DNA of 43,892 nt from Hyphomicrobiales bacterium (GTDB taxonomy: Bacteria > Pseudomonadota > Alphaproteobacteria > Rhizobiales > Xanthobacteraceae). The position numbers and the translations under genes are program-made. Numbering within the stretch: the first letter of the stretch is position 1; every line of letters begins with the position of its first letter. This document shows positions 19,552 through 28,588 of the stretch, piece by piece. Below the pieces are notes generated by a model. That model saw only the letters and a program-made list of their open reading frames with translations, searched no databases and was not told where the DNA came from. The DNA is taken from assembly GCA_027307405.1 (NCBI GenBank), contig DAHUXA010000001.1:17104-60995 (forward strand), in the 5' to 3' direction.

Positions 19552-20223
19552 ATGTTCGGCTTCAAGAAAGTTGCCATGCCCAAGCCCGGCGAGGCGTTGT
19601 CGGGCCGCGCAAATCCGATCCGCACCGCCACCGCCCATTTCGTCAATCACCGCGCGTTGAAGGGGCCGTATCCGGAGGGCTCCGAAAAGGCGATGTTCGG
19701 CCTCGGCTGCTTTTGGGGCGCCGAGCGCAAGTTCTGGGAGTTGGGTGACGGTATTCACGTCACGGCGGTCGGGTATGCCGGCGGCATGACACCAAATCCG
19801 ACCTATGAGGAGGTCTGCTCAGGTCGCACCGGCCACAACGAGGTTGTGCTGGTGGTCTATGACCCGAAGAAGATTTCCTACGACACGCTACTCAAGACTT
19901 TTTGGGAAAGCCACGACCCGACGCAAGGCATGCGCCAGGGGAACGACGTTGGCACTCAATATCGCTCGGGCATCTATACCTTCGACGCCGCGCAGCGTCA
20001 GGCAGCGGAGGCCTCGAAGGCGATGTACGAGCAGGAGCTCAAGAAAAAGCGCTACGGTGCGATCACCACCGAGATCGTCGACGCCCCGGAGTTCTATTTC
20101 GCCGAGGACTATCACCAACAGTATTTGGCCAAGAATCCGATGGGCTATTGCGGGCTTGGCGGTACGGGGGTGTCTTGTCCGATCGGCACCGGCGCCAAGC
20201 TCACGCAAGGCGCGCCGGTCTGA
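19552..20223 (+). CDS. msrA: Peptide methionine-S-sulfoxide reductase MsrA
   Basis: 223 residues from ATG 19552, with AGGAGA 9-14 bp upstream. The catalytic motif GCFWG carries the nucleophilic Cys53. [20 protein letters not shown] and the [15 protein letters not shown] substrate-pocket segments follow in MsrA order. C-terminal cysteines in [13 protein letters not shown] can act in recycling by thioredoxin. The enzyme reduces methionine S-sulfoxide in proteins and free Met during oxidative stress. The roughly 45-residue N-terminal extension before GLGCFWG is typical of alphaproteobacterial MsrA. It is convergent with the dienelactone-hydrolase gene; an intergenic repeat lies between them. Confidence 0.96.
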   Translation: MFGFKKVAMPKPGEALSGRANPIRTATAHFVNHRALKGPYPEGSEKAMFGLGCFWGAERKFWELGDGIHVTAVGYAGGMTPNPTYEEVCSGRTGHNEVVLVVYDPKKISYDTLLKTFWESHDPTQGMRQGNDVGTQYRSGIYTFDAAQRQAAEASKAMYEQELKKKRYGAITTEIVDAPEFYFAEDYHQQYLAKNPMGYCGLGGTGVSCPIGTGAKLTQGAPV

Positions 20224-20265
20224 CTCTCGCCGCTGCGCCATTGCGGCTGGCGGGGATGGCCTAAT

Positions 20266-20335
20266 TCGCGAAAGCGGGACCCGGACGAATTGAGTTTCTG
20301 GATTCTCGCTTACGCGGAAATGAGCGAACGCAAGC
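20266..20335. repeat. Degenerate short intergenic repeat between msrA and the dienelactone-hydrolase gene
   Basis: The segment includes GCGAAAGCGGGACC and TGGATTCTCGCTTACGCGGAA. In one frame it reads WILAYAEMSE, a diverged form of the WIPAFAGMT pattern that I recall as the spurious translation of a widespread proteobacterial intergenic palindrome. It occupies the convergent gap between two gene ends, the usual place for such repeats. Confidence 0.5.
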
Positions 20336-20341
20336 AATCGT

Positions 20342-21016
20342 CTATTTTTTCATATGCTTCGCGAGAAACTCCTGCGTGCGCTTCCACGCGAGGTCGCCGG
20401 CAGCCTTATTGTAGCTCGCGCGCTCGTCACAATAGAAGCCGTGGGCGGCGCCGGGATAGACGTAGGTTTCAGCCTGCGACTGTTTCTTTTTGATTTCTTC
20501 CATCACCGTCAGAGGGATTCCTTCATCTTTCTCGCCGAAATGCATTTGCAGTGGACATTTCGGTTTCTCGTCGGCGAACTTGCCGATCATGCCGCCATAG
20601 AAGGCAACCGCGGCCGAGAACCCCGGAATGCGACAAGCGGCCAGAAACGCCGCGGTGCCGCCCATGCAGAAACCGACAACACCGAGCGGGCCAGTGCCTT
20701 TGAGATCGCCCTGCGCGGCGGCAATGTCGGCCATCATGTGATCCCAGTTGAGATTGCCGAGATAGCTGCGGGCATGAGCGATTTCGTCTGGCGTATAGCC
20801 GCTTTCGAAATTGCGCACGAAACGGTCAAAGACCGCCGGGGCAACCGCGACATAGCCGAGCGCAGCCAGTCGGTCGCAGATCGCGCGGATGTGGTGATTG
20901 ACCCCGAAAATTTCCTGCACCACCACCATGCCGCCCTTCGGCGTTCCCGAGGGATCGGCGCGGTAAGCGCCGAGCGAGTGCTTGTCGGTGGTGGTCAAAG
21001 TGAACTGCTTACCCAA
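20342..21016 (-). CDS. Dienelactone hydrolase family protein
   Basis: 224 residues. The start is TTG 21016, supported by GGGAGG at 5-bp spacing; the first internal Met is at residue 30, too late for the fold. The nucleophile elbow is GFCMGG with Cys117 as in dienelactone hydrolases, with an acid in FGEKDEG and the His in GAAHGFYCD. The N-terminal segment VVVQEIFGVNHHIRAICDRLA is characteristic of the family. Members hydrolyse dienelactones in chlorocatechol degradation, but most genomic copies, like this one away from catechol genes, have unassigned ester or lactone substrates. Probably cytoplasmic. Confidence 0.9.
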   Translation of the reverse strand: MGKQFTLTTTDKHSLGAYRADPSGTPKGGMVVVQEIFGVNHHIRAICDRLAALGYVAVAPAVFDRFVRNFESGYTPDEIAHARSYLGNLNWDHMMADIAAAQGDLKGTGPLGVVGFCMGGTAAFLAACRIPGFSAAVAFYGGMIGKFADEKPKCPLQMHFGEKDEGIPLTVMEEIKKKQSQAETYVYPGAAHGFYCDERASYNKAAGDLAWKRTQEFLAKHMKK

Positions 21017-21141
21017 AGGTACCTCCCGTAATTTTTTGAGACAAAAAACCCGGGCCGGCTTTTAGCATGGCTGGCGCTGGCCTAACCAGCCTGTAGCGCA
21101 CCATTCGCTACGCTCAGACTGCGCAGCACCCGGGATACGAA

Positions 21142-22140
21142 TCACGCAAATGCCTTCGTCAGCAGCTCGTAAGATCGTTTTCGCGCCGCGTGGTCGAACA
21201 GCATGGTGGTCACCATGAGCTCATCGGCTTTGGTGGACTCGATCAGAGGCATGAGCTTCGCCTTCACCGTTTGCGGTGAGCCGACCGAAAGCCGGGTGCG
21301 GTTCTGTGCGATCCGTGCGCGATCGATTGGCGCATAGTCATAACTGGCGGCGTCTTCTGGTGAAGCGAGCGGTTGAAACTCGCCTTTGGCGCGCCGCACG
21401 AAATTGAGATCAACGGTTGTTGCCAACCTTTCAGCTTCCCGATCAGTGGCGGCACAGACCACATGCGTTGCCAGGATGGCATAGGGCTTGTCATGCGATG
21501 GTGACGGCTTAAAATTGTGGCGGTAGAGCCGCATTGCTTCAGCTGCGTCGAAATTTGCAAAGTGATGGGCAAAGGAAAATGCCGCGCCGATATGTCCCGC
21601 AAGTTGCGCGCTATAGTCCGAGGAACCAAGCAGATAGATCGGCGGCAGTGGCACGTCGGACGGCATCGCACGCACGTTGTGAAACGGGTGACCGGCAGGA
21701 AATCCGCGGGTCTCCAGCAGCATCAATTCGTTGAAGCGGTCGAGGAAATCGTCCTCCTCGCTGATGCCTTGCCGGCGTCGAAGCGCATAGGACGTCGCTG
21801 GGTCGGTGCCAGGCGCGCGACCTAGGCCAAGATCGATACGGCCGGGAAAGAGCGCTTCCAGGACCTTGAAACGCTCAGCCACCATCAAGGGCGCGTGGTT
21901 CGGCAGCATCACGCCGCCCGAACCGATGCGCATATTCCTGGTCACCGCCGCGATCTGCCCGATCATGATGTCGGGCGCCGAACTTGCGATCGCCGGCAAA
22001 TTATGGTGTTCGGCCACCCAATAGCGCGTAAAGCCGAGGCCATCGGCGAGCCGCGCCAGATCGAGGGAATTTCGCAGGGCCTGTGCGGCCGTGGAGCCGG
22101 CCGAAACAGGCGAGAGATCGAGGATGGATAGCGGGATCAT
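21142..22140 (-). CDS. LLM-class flavin-dependent oxidoreductase (luciferase-like monooxygenase)
   Basis: 332 residues from ATG 22140 (MIPLSILDLSPVSAGSTAAQAL); an ATG eight codons upstream is less family-like. It has the bacterial-luciferase-like TIM barrel landmarks: LADGLGFTRYWVAEHHN, IRIGSGGV-type segment MRIGSGGVMLPNH, and ALFPGRIDLGLGRAPGTD. The pattern matches the YhbW-type MsnO8-like group, which uses reduced FMN on unknown substrates. It is divergent from the Deg-like gene 94 bp away, so the two share a promoter region. No flavin reductase lies next to it. Confidence 0.9.
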   Translation of the reverse strand: MIPLSILDLSPVSAGSTAAQALRNSLDLARLADGLGFTRYWVAEHHNLPAIASSAPDIMIGQIAAVTRNMRIGSGGVMLPNHAPLMVAERFKVLEALFPGRIDLGLGRAPGTDPATSYALRRRQGISEEDDFLDRFNELMLLETRGFPAGHPFHNVRAMPSDVPLPPIYLLGSSDYSAQLAGHIGAAFSFAHHFANFDAAEAMRLYRHNFKPSPSHDKPYAILATHVVCAATDREAERLATTVDLNFVRRAKGEFQPLASPEDAASYDYAPIDRARIAQNRTRLSVGSPQTVKAKLMPLIESTKADELMVTTMLFDHAARKRSYELLTKAFA

Positions 22141-22233
22141 GACTGGTGGTTCACACACTAACATGTGAGCGCCGTCTTTTCGCCTGCATGATCCGGCGTA
22201 TGATAAACGGGAGCCGATTGGGGGAGCGTTTCG

Positions 22234-23205
22234 ATGGCTTCATTGATCGAATGGAAGGTGCCGCAAGCGGTGCAGCCGCGTGCGGAGGATTATTCCTACG
22301 ATCTGGAGCGCGCGCTATCTTCGGTCGTTGGCCTTCATTCGATTATTCCACCGGATGCCTTCACCGCCGACACGCTCGGCGTCGAGCGCGCCGGCAACGG
22401 CGTATTGATCGACGATGGCCTGGTGCTGACCATCGGTTATCTGATCACCGAGGCCGATACCGTATGGCTTCATCTCGGCGATGGTCGCGTGGTGCAAGGT
22501 CACGCGCTTGGTTTCGACCAGGAAACCGGCTTCGGTCTTGTGCAGGCTCTTGGCAAAATCGATTTGCCCTCACTTAAGATCGGTTCTTCGAAATCCGCCG
22601 AGGTCGGCGAACGCGTGGTCGTCGGCGGCGCCGGTGGGCGCACGCGATCGCTGGCCGGGCGCATCGCTGCGAAGCAGGAGTTTGCCGGCTATTGGGAATA
22701 TGTGCTGGACGAGGCCATCTTCACATATCCCGCACACCCGAACTGGGGCGGCACCGCGCTGATTTCAGGCGAGGGCAAGCTGATCGGCATCGGCTCGCTG
22801 CAACTCGAGCGTGCGCGCGAAGGCAAGAACGAGCATCTCAACATGGTCGTGCCAATCGATCTGCTTAATCCTGTGCTCGACGATCTGCGAAAATTCGGCC
22901 GCGCCAATCGGCCGGCAAGGCCATGGCTTGGGCTTTATTCAACTGAGATCGAAGACAAGATCATAGTCGTCGGCATCGCGCCGAAGGGACCAGCCGCGCG
23001 TGCTGAGATCAAAACGGGCGACGTCGTGGTGGCCGTCAAGGGAGAGCGTGTGTCGACGCTTGCCGGCTTCTACCGTAAGGTGTGGGCACTCGGCCGCGCC
23101 GGCGTCGAAGTGCCGCTCACTCTTTATCGCGAGGGGGTCACTTTCGATGTGCGGGTGAATTCATCGGACCGCACAAAGTTTCTCAAAGGCCCACGGTTGC
23201 ACTGA
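22234..23205 (+). CDS. Deg/HtrA-like protein with lost catalytic triad and one PDZ domain
   Basis: 323 residues. The first 215 align by eye to the S1C trypsin-like fold: GNGVLID-DGLVLT, LHLGDGRVVQGHALGFDQETG, LKIGSSKSAEVGERVVVGGAGG, then NWGGTALISGEGKLIGIGS and the VPIDLL end. A PDZ domain follows (about 228-310; PWLGLYSTEI, GIAPKGPAARAEIKTGDVVVAV). All three catalytic positions are changed: His of LTNNHV is Tyr69 (LTIGYL), Asp of TDLAV is Gly99 (TGFGL), and Ser of GNSGGP is Trp171 (PNWGGT). It should therefore be a non-proteolytic scaffold or chaperone-like protein. No signal peptide is visible, so it probably stays in the cytoplasm. GGGGGAG precedes the ATG. The assignment to the fold is firm; the role is unknown. 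Confidence 0.82.
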   Translation: MASLIEWKVPQAVQPRAEDYSYDLERALSSVVGLHSIIPPDAFTADTLGVERAGNGVLIDDGLVLTIGYLITEADTVWLHLGDGRVVQGHALGFDQETGFGLVQALGKIDLPSLKIGSSKSAEVGERVVVGGAGGRTRSLAGRIAAKQEFAGYWEYVLDEAIFTYPAHPNWGGTALISGEGKLIGIGSLQLERAREGKNEHLNMVVPIDLLNPVLDDLRKFGRANRPARPWLGLYSTEIEDKIIVVGIAPKGPAARAEIKTGDVVVAVKGERVSTLAGFYRKVWALGRAGVEVPLTLYREGVTFDVRVNSSDRTKFLKGPRLH

Positions 23206-23216
23206 ACGGCCGCACA

Positions 23217-23576
23217 TCAGGTCTCTTCTATTGCGTCCACGCGGTCCGGATAAAAAGCCAGATACTCCTTGATCTCACCGACCGCCGGGAACGGCTGCTC
23301 GTAACTCCATACCGCGTTCTCAGCGCGGCTGCCGTCGACGACGATGCTGAAATAATTTGCATCGCCTTTATAAGGACAGTGCGTTTGATGATCGGTGCGC
23401 CTAAGCAGCCTCATGTCGACATCGGCGCGCGGAACATAGAAGACGAGCTTGTAGCTTGCCTCCTTCAAGGTAAGCGCGTGCGTGCTATCGGCAATGGCGT
23501 GTCCTGCAAACGTGACGCGCACCCGGTTGCCGTTTTTGGCGATTGTGATCGGATGGTCGGGGCCGGGAAGTTTCAT
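23217..23576 (-). CDS. DUF427 domain protein
   Basis: 119 residues with the DUF427 signature: an N-terminal PGPDHPITI, then LVFYVPRADVDMRLLRRTDHQTHCPYKGDANYFSI and the WSYEQPFPAVGEIKEYLAFYPDRVD end. The family is a small beta-tent fold of unknown function. The gene ends 12 bp from the stop of the Deg-like gene (convergent), and its start is divergent from the single-domain response regulator across about 200 bp. Confidence 0.9.
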   Translation of the reverse strand: MKLPGPDHPITIAKNGNRVRVTFAGHAIADSTHALTLKEASYKLVFYVPRADVDMRLLRRTDHQTHCPYKGDANYFSIVVDGSRAENAVWSYEQPFPAVGEIKEYLAFYPDRVDAIEET

Positions 23577-23773
23577 TGCGCTCGTTTCGCTGTCCTATGG
23601 ATAATGGTTTGTAAACTGCAACGCACGCGGACACGCGCGCCTTCGTTTAGTTAAGTGCGAATTTCCGGCCGTCCACCGTCGATTGCGAAAAGTTGAACGA
23701 TCACCCTCAATGAAAACTACAGAATCTGCGCTCTAGATTGTGGACGGTTTAAAGTATCGGTCACGCGGGTCTC

Positions 23774-24265
23774 ATGGCCAACAAACAAATCGAAAAGATG
23801 ATCCAGGGTCTCAATATCCTGGTGGTCGATGACAATGCCTACATGCGCCGGCTCACGCGCTTGATGTTGACCAATCTTGGCGCCAAGTCGGTGCTTGAGG
23901 CCGCTGATGGTCTCGCTGCGCTTGAAGCAATCCGCACCTGCGATCCCGATGTTATGCTGCTCGATTGGGACATGCCGGTACTCAATGGTATCGAAGTATT
24001 GCGCATCGTTCGCTCGCCCGGGGTCTTCCCGCGCCCCAATCTCCCGGTGATCATGCTGACAACGCGCGCGCAGCGCGCATATGTGCACGAAGCCCTGCGA
24101 GCGGGCGCCAACGAATTCCTGCTCAAGCCTACGTCGCCTAAAGCCTTGTGCGACCGCTTGACTTCCATCGTGTTCAAGCCACGGCCGATGGTGAAGCTCG
24201 GCAACTATTATGTGCCTGAGCCGCGACGCATGTCGGCGCCGCGGGAGGCGGCCGCGGCGGGTTAG
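23774..24265 (+). CDS. Single-domain response regulator (CheY-like)
   Basis: 163 residues from ATG 23774. A receiver domain with the acidic pair DD (19-20), phospho-acceptor Asp64 in VMLLDWDMPVLNG, Thr in MLTTRA, and Lys in FLLKPTSPKAL. About 40 residues follow the receiver domain (KPRPMVKLGNYYVPEPRR, then an Ala-rich end) and contain no DNA-binding motif. No kinase is adjacent, so it is an orphan that may relay phosphate or act by protein contact. Related alphaproteobacterial single-domain regulators function in motility, general stress or cell-cycle relays; no evidence decides here. Confidence 0.88.
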   Translation: MANKQIEKMIQGLNILVVDDNAYMRRLTRLMLTNLGAKSVLEAADGLAALEAIRTCDPDVMLLDWDMPVLNGIEVLRIVRSPGVFPRPNLPVIMLTTRAQRAYVHEALRAGANEFLLKPTSPKALCDRLTSIVFKPRPMVKLGNYYVPEPRRMSAPREAAAAG

Positions 24266-24427
24266 CTCTGGTCGGACAATCTCGGCGCAGGCCAATCAGA
24301 TTCTTGTCCGTTTTCGTCCGTTGTCATCCGTATGGATGATGTGACGCCGCGCCCGATCGTGACAAAAGTCGAGCCACTGGCGCCCAGGACACATGGTTTG
24401 GCGCTCCACACCGAATGGGGGTATCTC

Positions 24428-25408
24428 GTGGACCTTCGACGACGTCGATTTTTGTATCTGACCGCAGGTGCTGCGGCTTTCCCGGCCATTGCCGGCATTG
24501 CAAGAGCCCAGACTTATCCGATCAAACCCGTGCGCGTCATCGTGCCATTTGCCGCTGGCGGGCCAACGGATGTCTTTGCGCGGCTGATCGCGCTGTCTCT
24601 TTCACGGACGCTTGGCCAGCAATTCTATGTCGAGAATCAACCGGGCGCGGGCGGAAATCTCGGCATGGGCGCGGGCGCCCGAGCGGCGCCCGACGGCTAT
24701 GCAATCACGATTGTCAGCACGAGCTTCGTCGTCAATCCCAGCCTCTATGCGAAAATTCCGTACGACCCATTGAAGGATTTTGCTCCGGTCACTCTGGCAG
24801 CCGCTTCGCCCAATGTGTTGGTAATTCATCCATCAATTCCCGCCAATAACGTCAAGGAGCTGGTTGCGTTTCTTAAGGCAAATCCCGGCAAGTACAGCAT
24901 TGCCCACCCCGGCGTCGGCACTACGTCACAGCTTTCAGGAGAAATGTTCAAGCACACACAGGATCTCGATCTTGTATCGGTGCCATTCAACGGCTCGGCT
25001 CCGGCCATTCAATCGGCGCTCGCCGGTCATACGCCGATCGCCTTTACCGTGCTCACTCCGGCCGTTCCGCAGGTCAAGGAAGGCAAACTACGTGCGCTTG
25101 CGGTCACGACGCCGAAGCGCTCGCCCGCGCTGCCGGACGTGCCGACTTTGATGGAAGCCGGCTTGCCCGATCAGGATTCTGACACGATGCAGGGAGTTCT
25201 TGTTCCCGCCCACACGCCACAGACGGTTATCACTATGCTGCATCGCGAGATCGGTAAGGCGATGGCCGAGTCGGAGGTCGCGCGGAAACTGGATTCGCTT
25301 GGTTTCGAAACGATCGCCAGCACGCCGGATGAATTCTCTGCACGTATACGGGCTGACATCCCGAAGTGGGCGAAGGTGATCCAGACGGCCAACATCAAAG
25401 TGGAGTAG
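24428..25408 (+). CDS. Tripartite tricarboxylate transporter substrate-binding protein (Bug/TctC family)
   Basis: 326 residues from GTG 24428, preceded by GGGGG at about 6 bp. An open frame reaches back to 24332, but those residues do not form a signal region. The N-terminus DLRRRRFLYLTAGAAAFPAIAGIARAQ has an RR-x-FL core and an Ala-rich hydrophobic stretch ending in ARA-Q, consistent with Tat (or Sec) export. The Bug-family body follows: YPIKPVRVIVPFAAGGPTDVFARL, VENQPGAGGNLG, DPLKDFAPVT, and the ALPDVPTLMEAGLP and FSARIRADIPKWAKVI ends. It binds a carboxylate-type ligand in the periplasm. No TctA/TctB permease lies nearby, the usual orphan situation for this expanded family. Confidence 0.92.
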   Translation: MDLRRRRFLYLTAGAAAFPAIAGIARAQTYPIKPVRVIVPFAAGGPTDVFARLIALSLSRTLGQQFYVENQPGAGGNLGMGAGARAAPDGYAITIVSTSFVVNPSLYAKIPYDPLKDFAPVTLAAASPNVLVIHPSIPANNVKELVAFLKANPGKYSIAHPGVGTTSQLSGEMFKHTQDLDLVSVPFNGSAPAIQSALAGHTPIAFTVLTPAVPQVKEGKLRALAVTTPKRSPALPDVPTLMEAGLPDQDSDTMQGVLVPAHTPQTVITMLHREIGKAMAESEVARKLDSLGFETIASTPDEFSARIRADIPKWAKVIQTANIKVE

Positions 25409-25428
25409 GGCGATCGCTGATCGCGAAG

Positions 25429-25505
25429 TGGCGCGCCCGAGACGATTCGAACGTCCGACCTTTGCCTTCGGAGGGCAACGCTCTATCCAGCTGAGCTACG
25501 GGCGC
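25429..25505 (-). tRNA. tRNA-Arg (anticodon CCG)
   Basis: 77 nt including the encoded CCA. Acceptor GCGCCCG pairs with CGGGCGC. The D-arm GCTC-AGCTGGATA-GAGC, anticodon arm TTGCC-CTCCGAA-GGCAA (anticodon CCG, reading CGG) and T-arm with TTCGAAT are all intact. The discriminator base is G. It is on the minus strand, between the Bug-protein gene and the HU-like gene. Confidence 0.97.
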
Positions 25506-25700
25506 CTGTTAGCCTCAATAGACGAAACGCCGGCCAGCGGCAACGGGTCGGGTTGTTTCCCTGGCCCGCGCAAATGCAACGGTTCTTGAGCTTTCTGTGG
25601 TTAAGCCCGCCGTCCGCGGGGTCCCGGCTATGCGCATCAAAAAGAATCCCTTAGTGCTAAAAAGGTTCGCGCATTGTGCGCCTCCAAGGAGCATTTTCAA

Positions 25701-26012
25701 ATGGTAGCAGCCGCTTCATCCAAGCCGAAGGCCGGCAAGCCGGTCACCACCAAGCATCTGGCCGCCGCGCTCTCGGAACAGCATCAGCTCACCAAGAAGC
25801 AGGGTCTGGAGATGATGGAAGAACTGATCGGCATGATTACCAAGCACCTTAAGAAGGGGGAGCGGGTGAAGATCTCCGGACTCGGCGTCCTGCTGGTGCG
25901 CAAGCGCGCTGCTCGGATGGGCCGCAACCCGATGACTGGTGAAGCGATAAAGATCAAAGCCAGCAAGAAGGTCGCGTTCCGCGCCGCCAAGGACTTGAAG
26001 ATGGCGATTTGA
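25701..26012 (+). CDS. HU/IHF-family DNA-binding protein
   Basis: 103 residues from ATG 25701, with AAGGAG 9-14 bp upstream. The HU fold is seen in VTTKHLAAALSEQHQLTKKQGLEMMEELIGMITKHLKKGERVKISGLGVLLVRKRAARMGRNPMTGE split over two helices and the beta arm; the arm-tip RNPMTGE and the KKVAFRAAKDLK end are characteristic. It differs from canonical HU in a basic Ala/Lys-rich N-terminal extension of about 15 residues and in GLGVLLV replacing GFGTF. It is therefore likely a nucleoid-associated HU paralogue. A clear terminator follows. Confidence 0.9.
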   Translation: MVAAASSKPKAGKPVTTKHLAAALSEQHQLTKKQGLEMMEELIGMITKHLKKGERVKISGLGVLLVRKRAARMGRNPMTGEAIKIKASKKVAFRAAKDLKMAI

Positions 26013-26036
26013 ACCGCTGTCAAATTCAGCCCCGTA

Positions 26037-26065
26037 AAACCCCGCCGGCTACTGGCGGGGTTTTT
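26037..26065 (+). terminator. Rho-independent terminator of the HU-like gene
   Basis: Perfect 10-bp stem AAACCCCGCC / GGCGGGGTTT with a 7-nt loop and a T-run (TTTTTG) right after the GC part of the stem. It begins 24 bp past the stop. Confidence 0.92.
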
Positions 26066-26104
26066 GTTTGCGAAGCATGAGCCAAGACGTATCCACAAAC
26101 CTTC

Positions 26105-26133
26105 TTGATTTTATTCCTATATGATGATATTCC
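26105..26133 (+). promoter_or_regulatory. Possible promoter in front of the structured non-coding block
   Basis: TTGATT and TATTCC with 17 bp between, in an AT-rich stretch just after the HU terminator. If used, it would transcribe the GC-rich block 26150-26537. The -10 match is weak; this is inferred from spacing and AT content only. Confidence 0.3.
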
Positions 26134-26149
26134 TATTTTTGTCCTGCTC

Positions 26150-26537
26150 ATCGAGGGGCGTCATCTAGAGGCGTCTTGATGATGGAGCGGGACGCGGCGC
26201 CTGCGGGCGTGCCTCGCAAGCACGCACTCGGGCGGCGCCGGGGCTCCACCCGGTGGCCACTACGGGCTGCCCGCCAGGAGCTGGCTGACGGCTGGTCATC
26301 CACAAGTCGGATGACCCCCGCAAAGCGTGCCCGGCCGCCGGAAGGAAGAACGCCGCGATGGCGCGCCGAGAGGCGCCCGCGTTCTCGAGAGGGAACGCGG
26401 CACGACAGAACAATGGTTGCGCCACTTGGCGCGCCATCCCCCTCTATTTCAGAGGGGTACGGAAGAGGGACGACGGCGTACCCGGCGCCGCAAAGAATAC
26501 GGGTGGCGAAGCGTTGGCTACGAGGGTGCGCGAAGGT
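26150..26537 (+). other. GC-rich, hairpin-rich non-coding block upstream of gcdH
   Basis: About 390 bp with open but Arg/Pro/Gly-dominated frames on both strands that do not look like protein. It contains several perfect stems: GGTCATCC / GGATGACC (26294-26316, 7-nt loop); CCGCGTTCTC / GGGAACGCGG with a GAGA tetraloop (26377-26400, one G-T pair); CCCCTCT / AGAGGGG with loop ATTTC (26439-26457); and short ones at 26246 and 26420. A GNRA loop points to RNA folding. Parts of it (GTACCCGGCGCCGCAAAGAATACGGGTGGCGAAGCG region) remind me of GC-rich blocks repeated in Bradyrhizobium genomes; this is from memory and unchecked. It may be a structured RNA, a long leader of gcdH, or a dispersed repeat. 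Confidence 0.5.
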
Positions 26538-26544
26538 CTATAAT
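26514..26544 (+). promoter_or_regulatory. Candidate gcdH promoter
   Basis: A perfect -10 TATAAT at 26539-26544, with TTGGCT 19 bp upstream as a weak -35. Transcription would start about 20 bp before the gcdH ATG, leaving room for the ribosome site CGAGGAGGT. The long spacer lowers confidence. Confidence 0.45.
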
Positions 26545-26569
26545 GCGTTTAGTATTCCGAGGAGGTTTC

Positions 26570-27787
<1,218 letters not shown>

Positions 27788-27790
27788 TTT

Positions 27791-27813
27791 GTCCGCCTTC
27801 GGCGGACTCTTTT
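27791..27813 (+). terminator. Terminator of gcdH, immediately before the next gene
   Basis: Stem GTCCGCC / GGCGGAC with a TTC loop, then TCTTTTTCC. It fills the 30-bp gap between the gcdH stop and the TauE/SafE ATG, so readthrough and a leader hairpin for the next gene are both possible. Confidence 0.75.
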
Positions 27814-27817
27814 TCCA

Positions 27818-28588
27818 ATGGACATTTTCACCATTGTTCTTCTGGCCGGTACCGGCGTTGTTGCCGGCATTATTGCGACGATCGTTGGCGGCGCCGCAGT
27901 GGTCATTTATCCCGCACTCATCGCGACCGGCGTGCCGCCGCAGCTTGCGGCTGTTTGCAATCTTGCCTCCATTGTGCCCGCGACCATGCTGGCAGCGTTG
28001 GCCGATCGCACGCAATTGCCGCCGTTCAACCGCGCCTTTGTGGGTCTGATCATCGCCTCGATTGTGGGCGCCGGACTTGGCGCCGTTCTTCTAGTGTCGA
28101 CGCCGGACCGGATGTTCGCGCAGATCGTGCCGCTGCTGCTGGGCTTTGCCACGTTGCTGTTTGCCTATTCCGAAAGGATCAGCCGCTGGCTGCGCGCCCG
28201 AGCCGAGGGGCGCGGACACGCCATCGCGTTCAACTTTGCCAGCCTGAAAGTGATTTTGCCCGTCTCACTCTACGGCGGTTATTTCGGCGCCGGGGTCGGC
28301 ATCCTGATGCTCGGGGTGTTCTCGCTGGCGACCGGTGGCGATTACCGCGCCGCCAATGTCGCCAAAAACTTCGTCTCCAGTCTCAACGGCTTCGCCGCGA
28401 CCCTGGTGTTCGCAAGCCACGGCGCCGTGCTTTGGCCGCAAACGCTCGCGCTCGCGGCCGGGACTATTTTCGGCGGACTGATCGGGGCCTACGTGGCGCG
28501 CATCATCCCGCGCAACGTCGTGCGCGTGCTGATCGTTGTTGTCGGTGCCGCGCTGACGGTCGCTTTCGCACGACGGTATTGGTTTTAG
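27818..28588 (+). CDS. TauE/SafE family sulfite/organosulfonate exporter-type permease
   Basis: 256 residues with about eight hydrophobic segments. The duplicated family pattern is visible: the first half with [32 protein letters not shown], the second half with [18 protein letters not shown] and the [17 protein letters not shown] segment. The family moves sulfite, sulfoacetate or related anions across the inner membrane; the substrate is not decidable here. The only purine-rich candidate ribosome site lies within the right arm of the preceding terminator hairpin. The stop overlaps the stop region of the convergent hydrolase by 4 bp. Confidence 0.9.
   Translation: MDIFTIVLLAGTGVVAGIIATIVGGAAVVIYPALIATGVPPQLAAVCNLASIVPATMLAALADRTQLPPFNRAFVGLIIASIVGAGLGAVLLVSTPDRMFAQIVPLLLGFATLLFAYSERISRWLRARAEGRGHAIAFNFASLKVILPVSLYGGYFGAGVGILMLGVFSLATGGDYRAANVAKNFVSSLNGFAATLVFASHGAVLWPQTLALAAGTIFGGLIGAYVARIIPRNVVRVLIVVVGAALTVAFARRYWF

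Noticed and set aside
25429-25505. tRNA-Arg as an integration (att) site
   Set aside because: No integrase gene lies nearby and no duplicated tRNA 3' end was seen in the flanks.
26089-26097. Single GTATCCACA, one mismatch from a DnaA box
   Set aside because: Isolated, with no cluster or phasing; a chance match in a 44-kb window is likely.
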